64,000 nt of DNA from Methylobacterium terricola. GTDB lineage: Bacteria; Pseudomonadota; Alphaproteobacteria; Rhizobiales; Beijerinckiaceae. Below are positions 8,979 to 19,223 of this stretch, piece after piece. The notes below the pieces were generated by a model. It saw nothing but the letters and a program-made list of their open reading frames with translations, was not told the DNA's origin and ran no database searches. The first letter of the stretch is position 1; every line of letters starts with the position of its first letter. Both the position numbers and the translations under genes were made by a program. The stretch spans positions 124,001 through 188,000 of the forward strand of contig NZ_VDDA01000001.1 of assembly GCF_006151805.1 (NCBI RefSeq), in the 5' to 3' direction.

Positions 8979-11312
8979 ATGTCGGTCGAGGAGAAGACGG
9001 TCCATTACGACAGCCCGGCCGGCGGATGGGGCTCGGTGCGCGGCATCGCCGAGGTCTTCGGCAAGGAATGGGCGACGCCGCTCGCTACCGAGACCCTGTT
9101 CCGCCAGAACAAGCCGAAGGGCTTCATGTGCGTCTCGTGCTCCTGGGCGAAGCCGGCGAACTACCATCCCTTCGAGTTCTGCGAGAACGGCGCCAAGGCG
9201 ACCCTGTGGGAGCTGACGACCCGGCGCTGCACGCCCGAGTTCTTCGCCAAGCACACCCTGACCGAGCTGCGCGGCTGGAGCGACTACGAGCTCGAGCAGA
9301 CCGGCCGCCTCACCCACCCCTTGCGCTACGATCGCGCCAGCGACCGCTACGTCGCTTGCGGCTGGGACGAAGCGTTCCGGGCGATCGGCGCCGAGCTGCG
9401 CGGGCTCGATCCGAAATCGGTGGTGTTCTACTCGTCGGGGCGTGCCAGCCTCGAGACCTCGTACCTCTACGCCCTGTTCGCCCGGCTCTACGGCAACAAC
9501 AACCTGCCCGATTCCTCCAACATGTGCCACGAGACGACGTCGGTGGCGCTGAAGAAGGTGATCGGCGCCAGCGTCGGCACGGTGGTGTTCGACGATCTGT
9601 CGAAATGCGATGCGATGTTCTTCTTCGGCCAGAATACCGGCACCAACTCGCCGCGGTTCCTGCACCCGCTGCAGGAGGCCTCGAAGCGGGGCGTGAAGAT
9701 CATCACCTTCAATCCCGTGCGCGAGCGCGGCTTGGAGAGCTTCACCAACCCGCAGAGCCCGGTCGAGATGCTGACCCGCAAGGCGACGCCGATCAGCAGC
9801 CAGTATCACCAGGTCCGGCCCGGCGGCGACATCGCGGTGATGCTCGGCCTGTGCAAGCATGTCTTCGCGGCCGACGACGCCGCCAAGGCCAAGGGCACCC
9901 GGGTCCTCGACGTCGACTTCATCGCCCAGCACACGACCGGGTTGGAGGCCTTCGAGGCGAAGGTCCGGGCGACCTCCTGGGAGGAGATCGAGCGTGAATC
10001 CGGCCTCAGCCGCGCCGACATCGAGGCGGCGGCGCAGGTCTATGTCGAGGCCGAGCGGGTGTGCGCCTTCTACGGCATGGGCCTGACGCAGCACGTCAAC
10101 GGCTTCGAGAACGTCGCGATGGTCGTCAACCTGCTGTTGCTCAAGGGCAATATCGGGCGTGAGGGGACCGGCGTATCGCCGGTGCGCGGCCATTCCAACG
10201 TGCAGGGGCAGCGCACCGTCGGCATCTCGGAGAAGCCCGAGCTGGTGCCCCTCGACCGGATCGCCGAGCAGTTCGGCTTCGAGCCGCCGCGCGACAAGGG
10301 CGTCAACACCGTCGAGGCCTGCGAGGGCATCCTGTCGGGCGAGGTCCGCAGCTTCATCGGGCTTGGCGGCAACTTCGTGCGGGCGATTCCCGATCAGGAC
10401 CGGATGGAGAAGGCCTGGACCCGCATGCGCCTGACCGTGCAGGTCGCGACGAAGCTCAACCGCTCGCACCTCGTCAACGGCGAGATCGCCTATCTCCTGC
10501 CCTGCCTCGGCCGCACCGAGGAGGACAAGCAGGCCGGCGGGCCGCAGGCGGTGAGCATCGAGGACACGTTCAGCTGCATCTACGGCTCGCTCGGCCGCCG
10601 CACCCCGGCGAGCGACTTCCTCAAATCCGAGGTCGCGATCGTCGCCGGCATGGCCAAGGCGACCCTGGCGCCGAACCCGAAGGTCACGTGGGACGAATGG
10701 GTCGGCGATTACGGACTGATCCGCGACGAGATCGCCAAGACCTACCGGGAGGAGTTCCACGACTTCAACGACCGGCTCTGGATTCCCGGCGGGTTCTACC
10801 GCGGCAACTCCGCCCGCGACCGGATCTGGAAGACCGAGACCGGCAAGGCCACGTTCACCGCGCCCGCGATGCTGTCGGCGACGGGATTCGAGGACGAGCC
10901 CGGCCGCTACCGCCTCATCACCATGCGGTCGAACGACCAGTTCAACACCACGATCTACGGCTACAGCGACCGCCTGCGCGGGATCGAGGGCACCCGCGAC
11001 GTGCTGCTGATGAATCCCGGCGAGATCCGCCGGGCGGGCCTCAGCGAGGGCCAGGTCGTGTCGCTCGTCGGCGATGCCGGCGACGGGATCGAGCGGGTGG
11101 TGACCGGGCTGACGGTGACGCCGTTCTCGCTGCCGGACGGGTGCCTGGGCGCCTATTACCCCGAGATGAACCCGCTGATGGCGCTCTCGCACCACGACGT
11201 GCACTCGAAGACGCCGGCGGCGAAATCGGTGCCGGTGCGGATCCGGCCGGAGCCGGGCGGCCCGAAGACCGACCGGCGCGAGCCGACCGGGCATTCGGCG
11301 CATCCGATCTGA
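8979..11312 (+). CDS. FdhF/YdeP family molybdopterin oxidoreductase
   Basis: A 777-residue member of the DMSO-reductase superfamily binding a bis-pyranopterin guanine dinucleotide Mo or W cofactor. Residues 49-70 carry a C-x2-C-x13-C cluster (C51, C54, C68), and SSNMCHETTS places C183 where the metal ligand of formate dehydrogenases sits. KGNIGREGTGVSPVRGHSNVQG and the C-terminal RSNDQFNTTIYGYSDRLRGI match the YdeP/FdhF-like branch. No partner subunit or electron-transfer gene is adjacent. Methylobacterium Fdh4A, as I recall, belongs to this broad group, so formate oxidation is possible, but other substrates are equally compatible. The ATG at 8979 follows GGGAGAG; no Tat signal, so cytoplasmic. 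Confidence 0.85.
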   Translation: MSVEEKTVHYDSPAGGWGSVRGIAEVFGKEWATPLATETLFRQNKPKGFMCVSCSWAKPANYHPFEFCENGAKATLWELTTRRCTPEFFAKHTLTELRGWSDYELEQTGRLTHPLRYDRASDRYVACGWDEAFRAIGAELRGLDPKSVVFYSSGRASLETSYLYALFARLYGNNNLPDSSNMCHETTSVALKKVIGASVGTVVFDDLSKCDAMFFFGQNTGTNSPRFLHPLQEASKRGVKIITFNPVRERGLESFTNPQSPVEMLTRKATPISSQYHQVRPGGDIAVMLGLCKHVFAADDAAKAKGTRVLDVDFIAQHTTGLEAFEAKVRATSWEEIERESGLSRADIEAAAQVYVEAERVCAFYGMGLTQHVNGFENVAMVVNLLLLKGNIGREGTGVSPVRGHSNVQGQRTVGISEKPELVPLDRIAEQFGFEPPRDKGVNTVEACEGILSGEVRSFIGLGGNFVRAIPDQDRMEKAWTRMRLTVQVATKLNRSHLVNGEIAYLLPCLGRTEEDKQAGGPQAVSIEDTFSCIYGSLGRRTPASDFLKSEVAIVAGMAKATLAPNPKVTWDEWVGDYGLIRDEIAKTYREEFHDFNDRLWIPGGFYRGNSARDRIWKTETGKATFTAPAMLSATGFEDEPGRYRLITMRSNDQFNTTIYGYSDRLRGIEGTRDVLLMNPGEIRRAGLSEGQVVSLVGDAGDGIERVVTGLTVTPFSLPDGCLGAYYPEMNPLMALSHHDVHSKTPAAKSVPVRIRPEPGGPKTDRREPTGHSAHPI

Positions 11313-11526
11313 GGGGGGTGGATCTGGTCCCGGACAGCCGCGTGGCGGTCGGATCAAACCCTTTCGAGATCAGGCGCGGGATCGCCTCTCCTGGCGATTC
11401 CGGGCTTGCCCGGTATCGCTGCAAGGTGTGGGAGAGGGGAGGCCTGTGCTCTTTTCTTCCCCGAACTGCCCTATCGGTGCGGGTAGCAGGCGAAAGTGCG
11501 AAACGGTCTTCTCAAGAGGCCGGTTC

Positions 11527-13227
11527 TCAGGGCGCCAGGTCGCCGACCGGGCCCTTGACCGGGGTGTCGGCGCTGTCGAGCACGGTGTTGCTCACCGGGG
11601 TGGGCTTGATCACCGCGCGGTCGATCGCCGGCGGGGCCGGCAGCTGCAGCTGCTCGCTGGTATAGGCCCAGGCCTGCGCCACCTTCCCGGGATCGTCGTT
11701 CAGCAGCGCACCGTAGCTCGGGACGATCCGGCGGATCGTCGCCTGCCACTCGGGCGTGGCGACGTTCTTGGGAAAGACCTTCTCCAGCACCTGCAGCATG
11801 ATCGGCGCCGCCGTCGAGGCACCCGGCGAGGCGCCGAGCAGAGCAGCGATGCTGCCGTCCTTGGCGTTCACGATCTCGGTGCCGAGCTTCAGCACGCCGC
11901 CCTTGTCCTTGTCGCGCTTGATGATCTGCACGCGCTGGCCGGCCTGCCACAGGCGCCACTCGCCCTTCTTGGCGTTGGGGAAGTACTCGCGCAAAGCCGC
12001 CAGGCGGTCGTCGTCGGAGAGCATGAGCTGCCCGGCGAGGTATTCCACCAGCGGGTACTCGTCGAGGCCGACCTTCATCATCGGCCAGACGTTGCTGGTC
12101 GTGGTCGAGGTCAGCAGGTCGAAATACGAGCCCTCCTTGAGGAACTTGGTCGAGAAGGTCGCGAACGGCCCGAACAGGATGACGCGCTTGCCCCCCAGCA
12201 CCCGGGTGTCGAGGTGCGGCACCGACATCGGCGGCGAGCCGACCGAGGCCTTGCCGTAGGCCTTGGCGAGGTGGAGCGTCGCGACGTCCGGATTCTCGTT
12301 GATCAGGAACGAGCCGCCGACCGGGAAGCCGGCATAATCCTGGCCCTCCGGGATGCCGGAGGCCTGGAGCAGGTGGAGCGCGCCGCCGCCGGCGCCGATG
12401 AACACGAACTTGGCGTCGACCGTCTGGCGCGACCCGTCCTTGAGGTTGCGCGCGGTGACCCGCCAGGAGCCGTCCGGGTTCTTGACGATGCCCTGGACCT
12501 CGGTCGAGACGTCGAGGCGGAAGGTCTTCTGGCGCTGGAGATGGGCGACGTACTGGCGGGTGACCTCGCCCCACTCGACGTCGGTGCCGAGCGGCGACCA
12601 GGTGGCGGCGATCGTCTGCTTCGGATCGCGCCCCTCCATCATCAGGGGCACCCACGTCTTGAGCTGCTCGGGATCGGTCGAGAACTCCATCCCGGCAAAC
12701 AGCGGGCTCGCCTTCAGCGCCTCGTAGCGCTTGCGGAGATACGCGACGTTGTCGTCACCCCAGACGAAGCTCATGTGGGGGGTGTAGTTGATGAAGGTCT
12801 TCGGGTCCTTCAGGACGCCGTTCTTCACCTGCGAGGCCAGGAACTGGCGCGTGACCTGGAACGCCTCGTTGATCTCGATCGCCTTGGCGATCTCGATCTT
12901 GCCCTTCTTCTCGGGGGTATAGTTCAGCTCGGCGAGGGCCGAGTGGCCGGTGCCGGCGTTGTTCCAGCCGTTCGAGCTCTCCAGCGCCACCTGGTCGAGG
13001 CGCTCGACCATCCGGATCGACCAGTTCGGCTCGAGCTGGTTCAGCCACACGCCGAGGGTCGCGCTCATGATGCCGCCGCCGATCAGCAGCACGTCGACCG
13101 TGTCGGCGCCTTGCGCGAGGGCGAGCGAATCGGGCAGCGCCGCGGCCGCGAGCCCGGCCGCAGCGCCGCCGAGGATCTGGCGCCGGCTGATGCCCGTCGG
13201 GCAGGTGGTCGTGTCGTCGGCGCGCAT
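11527..13227 (-). CDS. mqo: Malate:quinone oxidoreductase with Tat signal
   Basis: A 566-residue FAD protein catalysing oxidation of malate to oxaloacetate with electrons passed to quinone. [18 protein letters not shown] is the dinucleotide-binding start, followed by [22 protein letters not shown] and, near the C-terminus, [19 protein letters not shown], all diagnostic of Mqo. Before the FAD domain is a twin-arginine leader: SRRQILGG at residues 14-21, a hydrophobic stretch and an ALAQ cleavage site near residue 39. Classical Mqo is a cytoplasmic-side peripheral protein, so export is noteworthy. It converges with the molybdoenzyme gene, with a 214-bp gap. Single gene. Confidence 0.9.
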   Translation of the reverse strand: MRADDTTTCPTGISRRQILGGAAAGLAAAALPDSLALAQGADTVDVLLIGGGIMSATLGVWLNQLEPNWSIRMVERLDQVALESSNGWNNAGTGHSALAELNYTPEKKGKIEIAKAIEINEAFQVTRQFLASQVKNGVLKDPKTFINYTPHMSFVWGDDNVAYLRKRYEALKASPLFAGMEFSTDPEQLKTWVPLMMEGRDPKQTIAATWSPLGTDVEWGEVTRQYVAHLQRQKTFRLDVSTEVQGIVKNPDGSWRVTARNLKDGSRQTVDAKFVFIGAGGGALHLLQASGIPEGQDYAGFPVGGSFLINENPDVATLHLAKAYGKASVGSPPMSVPHLDTRVLGGKRVILFGPFATFSTKFLKEGSYFDLLTSTTTSNVWPMMKVGLDEYPLVEYLAGQLMLSDDDRLAALREYFPNAKKGEWRLWQAGQRVQIIKRDKDKGGVLKLGTEIVNAKDGSIAALLGASPGASTAAPIMLQVLEKVFPKNVATPEWQATIRRIVPSYGALLNDDPGKVAQAWAYTSEQLQLPAPPAIDRAVIKPTPVSNTVLDSADTPVKGPVGDLAP

Positions 13228-13626
13228 GGCCCAATCCCGTTCTCGTGCGGGCCGGCAGGCGCGTGGGCGCCTCCGGCCGTGACCGGCGTCGAAGCGCGAT
13301 CGAGCGGACGTGCTCGTTCGCAAAGCCGTTCGGGTGGGTTTCCTCGAGGATGGTCGCGGCACCCCGACCGGGATCGGTCGGTCCCTCGCGACGCGTCAGG
13401 CCCCGCTTCCGCGTGTGGTCGGCGGAGGAGGTGTCCACTCGCCGGAAGCGCGAGGCGGCGCACCGCGGATGAATCGCGGGCCGGCCCCAGTGACGGCAAG
13501 CGCGTTGGCCGGTTAGGCTCGATGCTGTTGCGGCGGGCTCATAGACGATACGGACGGCAAGGACAATCGCCGGGAGCATCCCCAGGGGCATCCGCCCGGT
13601 CCTCGGCGGTGCCGGCTCCCCTGCCC
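13228..13626. other. Gene-free region upstream of mqo
   Basis: About 400 bases between the mqo start and the end of the CYTH gene. It must contain the mqo promoter, but no recognisable promoter, operator, terminator or repeat was found; the short open frames here have no family features. Confidence 0.4.
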
Positions 13627-14136
13627 TCACAGCGGCGCGGCGATCACCTCGTGCAGGGTGACCGGACGGCCCGCCTCGCGGGCGAGGCGCAGCAGGGTCG
13701 ATTGGCGGAAGCGCGGATCCGCCGTGACCTCGCGGCCGATCCAGTCCGGCATGGTGAGCACCTGCGCCTCGTGCTCCAGCTCGACCTCGGCCAGGACCAT
13801 GCCCGACAGCGCGCCGCGATACTCGTCCACTGTCCAGACCACGCCGTCATGCGGCACGCAGTGGCGGGTCTTCTCGATCAGGCAGGTCTCGCAGACCAGG
13901 CGCAGCATCGCCTCGGCATCGGCGCGGGGGATCTCGTACTCGAATTCCGGCCGCGCCAGGCCGTCGCGCCGGCCCTTGATCGTGAGCCAGGCCGTCTCCT
14001 CGCCGAGCCGCACCCGGACCTTGCCGCCGGCGAACTCGCCCACGAGCCCGTCCGTGAGCCGGCTCCGGCTCACGGCATGGTCGCGCCACCCCGCATGGGC
14101 CACCAGGAACTTCCGCTCGACCTCGTACCGCATCAC
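13627..14136 (-). CDS. CYTH domain protein (inorganic triphosphatase-like)
   Basis: A 169-residue single-domain CYTH (triphosphate tunnel metalloenzyme) protein. The signature ExExK motif is at the start (YEVERKFLV), followed by paired basic strands VRVRLG and LTIKGRR, the EFEYEIP strand and a late VLAEVELEHE acidic strand that line the tunnel. Bacterial relatives such as NeuTTM hydrolyse tripolyphosphate to pyrophosphate and phosphate. The start is one of two consecutive ATG codons (14136 or 14133). No operon partner. Confidence 0.85.
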   Translation of the reverse strand: MMRYEVERKFLVAHAGWRDHAVSRSRLTDGLVGEFAGGKVRVRLGEETAWLTIKGRRDGLARPEFEYEIPRADAEAMLRLVCETCLIEKTRHCVPHDGVVWTVDEYRGALSGMVLAEVELEHEAQVLTMPDWIGREVTADPRFRQSTLLRLAREAGRPVTLHEVIAAPL

Positions 14137-14384
14137 TCTCGACCGTTCACGCCCCGCCCGTCGGCCATGACCTTGCGACGACCGAGCCGGCTCGGCCTTC
14201 GCCGAGGCGGCGCGGCTGATAGCCGATCGCGCCTGTGAGGACCAGGGCGATCCATCCCCCGCGCGCAGAGGCGCGGAATACTCTCCTTGGGCTGATGTTC
14301 CTGCATCATTTTTGCCCCAGGGTCATCCCGTCGCGACGATCACCGTCGGGACAGGGCGCGACCCTGCGGGCGGACAGGACCGCC

Positions 14385-15743
14385 TCACTCCGCCATCAGC
14401 CGGCGGAGCGCCCCCGCATACCGCGCCGCCACCGCCTCGCGGGCGACGTGCCGTCCGCCCACGACGACCCTGCGGCCCGCCACCCAGACCCCCTCCACCG
14501 CGCGGGAGCCTGCGGCGAAGATCCAGCCGTCGAGGAGGGCGTCGCCCCGCCGTTCGAGCAGGGCCAGGTCGGCGCCGTCGAGGGCGACGCAATCGGCCGG
14601 CGCTCCGCGCGCGAGCCCACCGCTTTCCGCGGCGAGCGCCTGGGTGCCGCCGGCGAGGGCGGCGTCGAACAGGGCGCGCCCGGTCGAGGCGCCGGGAGCG
14701 GCGAGCACGTTGCGCTGGCGTTGGCCGAGGCGCTGGGCGTATTCGAGCTGGCGCAGCTCGTCGGCCGCGCCGATCAGCACATTCGAATCGGTGCCGACCC
14801 CGTAGCGCCCGCCCGCCGCGACGAAGCCGGGGGCCGGGAAGATGCCGTCGCCGAGACTCGCTTCCGTCACCGGGCACAGGCCGGCGACGGCCCCGCTCGC
14901 GGCGAACCGGGCGGTCTCGTCGGGCGTCATGTGGGTGGCGTGGATCAGGCACCAGCGCGCATCGAGCCCGACCCGATCGAGGAGCCACTGCACCGGCCGC
15001 GCGCCGGACCAGCTCACGCACTCCTCCACCTCCCGCGTCTGCTCGGCGGCGTGGATGTGGACCGGCCCGCCTGCCGCGAGACCGATCGCGGCGGAGAGGT
15101 CCTCCGGGGTCACCGCCCGCAGGCTGTGGGGCGCGATGCCGAGGGCCGCGCCGGGGAGATTCGCCACGGCGGACCGGGACGCCTCGACCAGGCGGGCGAA
15201 CAGGTCGAGGTCGCTGACGAAGCGGCGCTGCCCCTCCGTCGGCGCGGCGCCGCCGAAATTCGACCGGCGGTAGAGCACCGGCAGCAGGGTGAGGCGCAGG
15301 CCCGTGAGCGCGGCCGCCGCGGCAATCCGCTCGGCCATTTCGGCGACATGGGCGTAGGGGCGGCCGTCGGGCGCGTGGTGCAGGTAGTGGAACTCGCCGA
15401 CCCGGGTGAAGCCGGATTCGAGCATCTCGACATAGGCCTGCGCCGCCACGGCTTCGGCCTCGTCGGGAGTCATCCGCAGGGCGAAGCGGTACATCGTCTC
15501 GCGCCAGGTCCAGAACGTGTCGGCGCTCGCGCCGCGGCGCTCGGCGAGCCCCGCCATGCCGCGCTGGAAGGCGTGGCTGTGCAGGTTCGGCAGGCCTGGC
15601 ACCAGCACCGCCACCCGGACGTCGCCCGGCTCCGGCGCCCGGCCGGCCTCGACCTCCGAGAAGCGCCCCTCCGCGACCGTCAGCCGGAGATCGGCCTGCC
15701 AGCCTGTCGGCGTCAGGGCGTGGGCGGCGTGCAGCACGGTCAT
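14385..15743 (-). CDS. hutF: Formimidoylglutamate deiminase
   Basis: A 452-residue amidohydrolase-superfamily enzyme that converts N-formimino-L-glutamate to N-formyl-L-glutamate and ammonia in the five-step histidine degradation route. LPNLHSHAFQRGMAGL gives the metal-binding HxH (H55, H57); other key segments are GIAPHSLRAV, VHIHAAEQTREVEEC, LIHATHMTPDE and GVGTDSNV. AGGAG lies 8 bases before the ATG at 15743; an upstream in-frame start would run into the operator region. Divergent from hutI, sharing a 125-bp control region. Confidence 0.92.
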   Translation of the reverse strand: MTVLHAAHALTPTGWQADLRLTVAEGRFSEVEAGRAPEPGDVRVAVLVPGLPNLHSHAFQRGMAGLAERRGASADTFWTWRETMYRFALRMTPDEAEAVAAQAYVEMLESGFTRVGEFHYLHHAPDGRPYAHVAEMAERIAAAAALTGLRLTLLPVLYRRSNFGGAAPTEGQRRFVSDLDLFARLVEASRSAVANLPGAALGIAPHSLRAVTPEDLSAAIGLAAGGPVHIHAAEQTREVEECVSWSGARPVQWLLDRVGLDARWCLIHATHMTPDETARFAASGAVAGLCPVTEASLGDGIFPAPGFVAAGGRYGVGTDSNVLIGAADELRQLEYAQRLGQRQRNVLAAPGASTGRALFDAALAGGTQALAAESGGLARGAPADCVALDGADLALLERRGDALLDGWIFAAGSRAVEGVWVAGRRVVVGGRHVAREAVAARYAGALRRLMAE

Positions 15744-15805
15744 CGGCGCGTCTCCTGCATTGGGGCTCGGCACTGTGACCCGAACGGCCCGCTCGCGTCC
15801 ATTCA

Positions 15806-15839
15806 TGTCTATACAAACTGGATCTCTCATGTCTATACA
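15806..15839. promoter_or_regulatory. Two HutC-type (GntR family) operator sequences between hutF and hutI
   Basis: TGTCTATACA occurs twice, at 15806-15815 and 15830-15839, centres 24 bp apart, inside the hutF-hutI divergent promoter region. Each contains GTCTATAC, which fits the GTxTAxAC consensus of the HutC subgroup of GntR regulators. No hutC gene is in the window, so the repressor would be encoded elsewhere. Promoter elements for hutI may overlap the second copy, 30 bp upstream of its start. Confidence 0.7.
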
Positions 15840-15868
15840 TATGAGCGATTCACCGGGAGGATGCGGGT

Positions 15869-17095
15869 ATGAGCGAGGCAGAGCGACCGCCGCAGGTCTG
15901 GCGCAACGTCAGGCTCGCCACCTTCGCGCCCACCCTCCCGGGCATCGGCGCGGTGGAGAAGGGCGCGCTCGCGATCCGCGACGGCCGCATCGCCTTCGCC
16001 GGCGCGGAGGCCGACCTGCCGGGGGCGGCGCTCGCCGGGGCCGAGACCATCGACGGCGAGGGCCGCTGGATCACCCCGGGGCTGATCGACTGTCACACCC
16101 ACCTCGTCTGGGCTGGCGACCGGGCCCACGAATTCGAGCTGCGGCTCGCCGGCGCCTCCTACGAGGAGGTGGCGCGGGCCGGCGGCGGCATCGTCTCCTC
16201 GGTCGCCGCCCTGCGCGCGGCGAGCGAGGACGATCTGGTGCGCCAGACCCTGCCCCGGCTCGACGCGCTGCTGGCCGAGGGCGTCACCACCGTCGAGGTG
16301 AAGTCCGGCTACGGCCTCGACCTGCCGGGCGAGCGCAAGGCGCTGCGCGCCGCCCGCCGCCTCGGCGAGGTCCGGCCGGTCGGCATCCGCACCACCTTCC
16401 TCGGCGCCCACGCCCTGCCGCCGGAGGCTGGCGGCGACAAGGACCGGTACATCGCCGAGGTGGCCGGCACGATGCTGCCGGCGTTGGCCGCGGAGGGCCT
16501 CGTCGATGCGGTCGATGCCTTCTGCGAGGGGATCGCCTTCTCGCCCGAGCAGGTCGCGCGGGTGTTCGACCGCGCCGCGGCGCACGGCCTGCCGGTGAAG
16601 CTCCACGCCGACCAGCTCTCGAATCTCGGCGGCGCCGCGCTCGCCGCCCGCTACCAGGCCCTCTCGGCCGACCACCTGGAGCATACCGACGCGGCCGGGG
16701 CCGCCGCCATGGCGGCGAGCGGCACCGTCGCGGTGCTGCTGCCCGGCGCCTACTACTTCATCCGCGAGACCAAGCTGCCCCCAGTCGACCTGTTCCGGCG
16801 CTACGGCGTTCCCCTGGCGGTCGCCACCGACTGCAATCCGGGCACCTCGCCGCTGACCTCGCTGCTGCTGGCCATGAACATGGCCGCGACGCTGTTCCGC
16901 CTCACCGTCGATGAGTGCCTGGCCGGGGTCACCCGCGAGGCCGCCCGCGCCCTCGGGATCCTCGCCGAGGCCGGCACCCTCGAAGCCGGTAAGCGCGCCG
17001 ACCTCGCGGTCTGGTCGGTCGAGCGGCCGGCCGAGCTCGTCTACCGGATGGGGTTCAACCCGCTTCATGTCCGGATCCGGGCGGCTCGCGACTGA
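15869..17095 (+). CDS. hutI: Imidazolonepropionase
   Basis: A 408-residue amidohydrolase that opens the ring of imidazolone-5-propionate to give N-formimino-L-glutamate, the substrate of the divergent hutF product. Landmarks are [18 protein letters not shown] (metal ligands H76, H78), [38 protein letters not shown] and the late [20 protein letters not shown] motif precedes the ATG at 15869. hutU follows on the same strand after a 249-bp gap holding a palindromic repeat. Confidence 0.95.
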   Translation: MSEAERPPQVWRNVRLATFAPTLPGIGAVEKGALAIRDGRIAFAGAEADLPGAALAGAETIDGEGRWITPGLIDCHTHLVWAGDRAHEFELRLAGASYEEVARAGGGIVSSVAALRAASEDDLVRQTLPRLDALLAEGVTTVEVKSGYGLDLPGERKALRAARRLGEVRPVGIRTTFLGAHALPPEAGGDKDRYIAEVAGTMLPALAAEGLVDAVDAFCEGIAFSPEQVARVFDRAAAHGLPVKLHADQLSNLGGAALAARYQALSADHLEHTDAAGAAAMAASGTVAVLLPGAYYFIRETKLPPVDLFRRYGVPLAVATDCNPGTSPLTSLLLAMNMAATLFRLTVDECLAGVTREAARALGILAEAGTLEAGKRADLAVWSVERPAELVYRMGFNPLHVRIRAARD

Positions 17096-17239
17096 GTGGC
17101 CGCCCTCATGACGCGACGGACCTGACATCCACCGGGTCATTCCGCGGCCGCACGGCTTGGCCCGGAATCCAGGACCGCAGGTGGAAAAGAACAAGGCGGA
17201 CCGCGCCCCGCCTTGTCCCGAACCATCATCGCTTCCGAC

Positions 17240-17267
17240 GTCCGGGCTCCGCTGCGCGGCCCCGGAC
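17240..17267. repeat. Palindromic intergenic repeat (REP-like) between hutI and hutU
   Basis: Inverted repeat GTCCGGG/CCCGGAC around a CTCCGCTGCGCGGC loop. The core is nearly identical to the palindrome at 19109-19146, and the right half recurs at 38615-38633. Confidence 0.6.
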
Positions 17268-17344
17268 TGACGATCGAGGGTTTGAACTCTTCCGGTTTCA
17301 TCAAAGCACTGTCCGACTCACGTGACCGTCCGGAGCCCCCAGCC

Positions 17345-19009
17345 ATGACCCGCATCGACAACGCCCGCACCATCCGCGCCCCCCACGGCTCGACCCTCAC
17401 CGCCAAGAGCTGGCTCACCGAGGCGCCGCTGCGGATGCTGATGAACAACCTCGATCCCGACGTCGCCGAGCGGCCGGGCGAACTCGTCGTCTATGGCGGC
17501 ATCGGCCGGGCGGCGCGGGACTGGGCGAGCTTCGACCGGATCGTGGCGGCCCTGCGCGACCTCGACGACGACCAGACCCTCTTGGTCCAGTCCGGCAAGC
17601 CGGTCGGCGTGTTCCGCACCCACGCCGATGCCCCGCGGGTGCTGATCGCCAACTCGAACCTGGTGCCGCACTGGGCGACCTGGGACCACTTCCACGAGCT
17701 CGATCGCAAGGGCCTGATGATGTACGGCCAGATGACGGCCGGGTCCTGGATCTATATCGGCAGCCAGGGCATCGTGCAGGGCACCTACGAGACCTTCGTC
17801 GAGATGGGCCGCCAGCATTACGCCGGCGACCTGTCGGGCCGGTGGATCCTCACGGCGGGCCTCGGCGGCATGGGCGGCGCGCAGACGCTCGCCGCCACCA
17901 TGGCGGGCGCCTCCTGCCTCGCCGTCGAGGCGCAGGCCTCGCGCATCGAGTTCCGCTTGCGCACCGGATACGTCGACGTCCAGGCCCGCGACCTCGACCA
18001 TGCCCTAGAGCTGATCGCGGAATCCGGCCGGACCAAGACCCCGCGCTCGGTGGCACTTCTCGGCAACGCCGCCGAGATCTTCGGCGAGCTCTACGCCCGC
18101 GGCGTGCGTCCCGACTGCGTCACCGACCAGACCTCCGCCCACGATCCGGTCAACGGCTATCTGCCGGCGGGCTGGACGGTGGCCGAGTGGGAAGCCAAGC
18201 GCGAGAGCGATCCGGCCGCGGTGGCGGCAGCCGCCAGGCGCTCGATGGCGGTGCATGTCCGGGCGATGCTCGATTTCCACCGCGCCGGGGTGCCGGTGGT
18301 CGATTACGGCAACAACATCCGCCAGATGGCGCTGGAGGAGGGCGTCGAGGACGCCTTCGCCTTCCCGGGCTTCGTGCCGGCCTATATCCGCCCGCTGTTC
18401 TGCCGCGGCGTCGGCCCGTTCCGCTGGTGCGCGCTCTCGGGCGACCCCGAGGACATCTACCGCACCGACGCCAAGGTGAAGGAGCTTCTGCCCGACAACC
18501 ACCACCTCCACCGCTGGCTCGACATGGCGCGGGAGAAGATCCGGTTCCAGGGCCTGCCGGCGCGGATCTGCTGGGTGGGCCTCGGCGACCGCCACCGCCT
18601 CGGGCTCGCCTTCAACGAGATGGTGCGCACCGGCGAATTGAAGGCGCCGATCGTCATCGGCCGCGACCACCTCGATTCCGGCTCAGTCGCCTCGCCGAAC
18701 CGCGAGACGGAGGCGATGCGCGACGGCTCGGACGCGGTCTCCGACTGGCCGCTCCTCAATGCCCTCCTCAACACCGCGTCCGGCGCGACCTGGGTCTCGC
18801 TGCACCATGGCGGCGGGGTCGGGATGGGCTTCTCGCAGCATGCCGGCATGGTGATCGTCTGCGACGGCAGCGAGGCCGCCGACCGGCGCCTGGAGCGGGT
18901 TTTGTGGAACGACCCCGCCACCGGCGTGATGCGCCATGCCGATGCCGGTTACGAGGAGGCGGCGGCCTGCGCCCGGGAGCACGGGCTGGATCTGCCGAGC
19001 CTGGGGTGA
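17345..19009 (+). CDS. hutU: Urocanate hydratase
   Basis: The 554-residue protein has the usual urocanase length. It hydrates urocanate to imidazolone propionate using tightly bound NAD+ as an electrophile. Diagnostic segments are [20 protein letters not shown] at the N-terminus, [23 protein letters not shown] (NAD binding), [10 protein letters not shown], and [13 protein letters not shown] carrying the conserved active-site Cys. The ATG at 17345 matches the family N-terminus; a longer upstream frame adds unrelated residues. With hutI and hutF it supplies three of the five histidine-degradation enzymes; histidine ammonia-lyase and formylglutamate deformylase are not in the window. Confidence 0.96.
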   Translation: MTRIDNARTIRAPHGSTLTAKSWLTEAPLRMLMNNLDPDVAERPGELVVYGGIGRAARDWASFDRIVAALRDLDDDQTLLVQSGKPVGVFRTHADAPRVLIANSNLVPHWATWDHFHELDRKGLMMYGQMTAGSWIYIGSQGIVQGTYETFVEMGRQHYAGDLSGRWILTAGLGGMGGAQTLAATMAGASCLAVEAQASRIEFRLRTGYVDVQARDLDHALELIAESGRTKTPRSVALLGNAAEIFGELYARGVRPDCVTDQTSAHDPVNGYLPAGWTVAEWEAKRESDPAAVAAAARRSMAVHVRAMLDFHRAGVPVVDYGNNIRQMALEEGVEDAFAFPGFVPAYIRPLFCRGVGPFRWCALSGDPEDIYRTDAKVKELLPDNHHLHRWLDMAREKIRFQGLPARICWVGLGDRHRLGLAFNEMVRTGELKAPIVIGRDHLDSGSVASPNRETEAMRDGSDAVSDWPLLNALLNTASGATWVSLHHGGGVGMGFSQHAGMVIVCDGSEAADRRLERVLWNDPATGVMRHADAGYEEAAACAREHGLDLPSLG

Positions 19010-19108
19010 GGGTTTTCCCCGGGTTACGAGGACGTTCGGACCGGTCCTCCTGACGGTTCTCGTCCTGAAGCCGTGTCCGATCGTTCGTCATCACGTTCAA
19101 GCCCACGC

Positions 19109-19146
19109 CGTCATTCCGGGCTCTGCTGCGCGGCCCCGGAATGACG
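19109..19146. repeat. Palindromic intergenic repeat (REP-like)
   Basis: Perfect 12-bp arms (CGTCATTCCGGG at 19109-19120 and its complement at 19135-19146) around a 14-base loop. Same family as the repeats at 17240, 26491 and 36044; it could also terminate hutU transcription. Confidence 0.65.
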
Positions 19147-19197
19147 CGAAGGCTGTCCGTACCGGTGAGGACAGTTGGGAGGTTCTGATACCGCAGC

Positions 19198-19223
19198 GCC
19201 TTCGAACGAACTCGTTCGAAGGC
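19198..19223. repeat. Perfect inverted repeat near origin
   Basis: GCCTTCGAACGA and its exact complement are separated by two bases. The near-continuous 26-bp palindrome is about 870 bp from the iteron array. It could be a protein binding site of the replicon or a cruciform-forming repeat; there is no T-run to make it a standard terminator. Confidence 0.6.

Noticed and set aside
8919..11357. 812-residue frame antisense to the molybdoenzyme gene
   Set aside because: Its sequence is a low-complexity Arg/Ala/Asp shadow of the conserved gene on the other strand.
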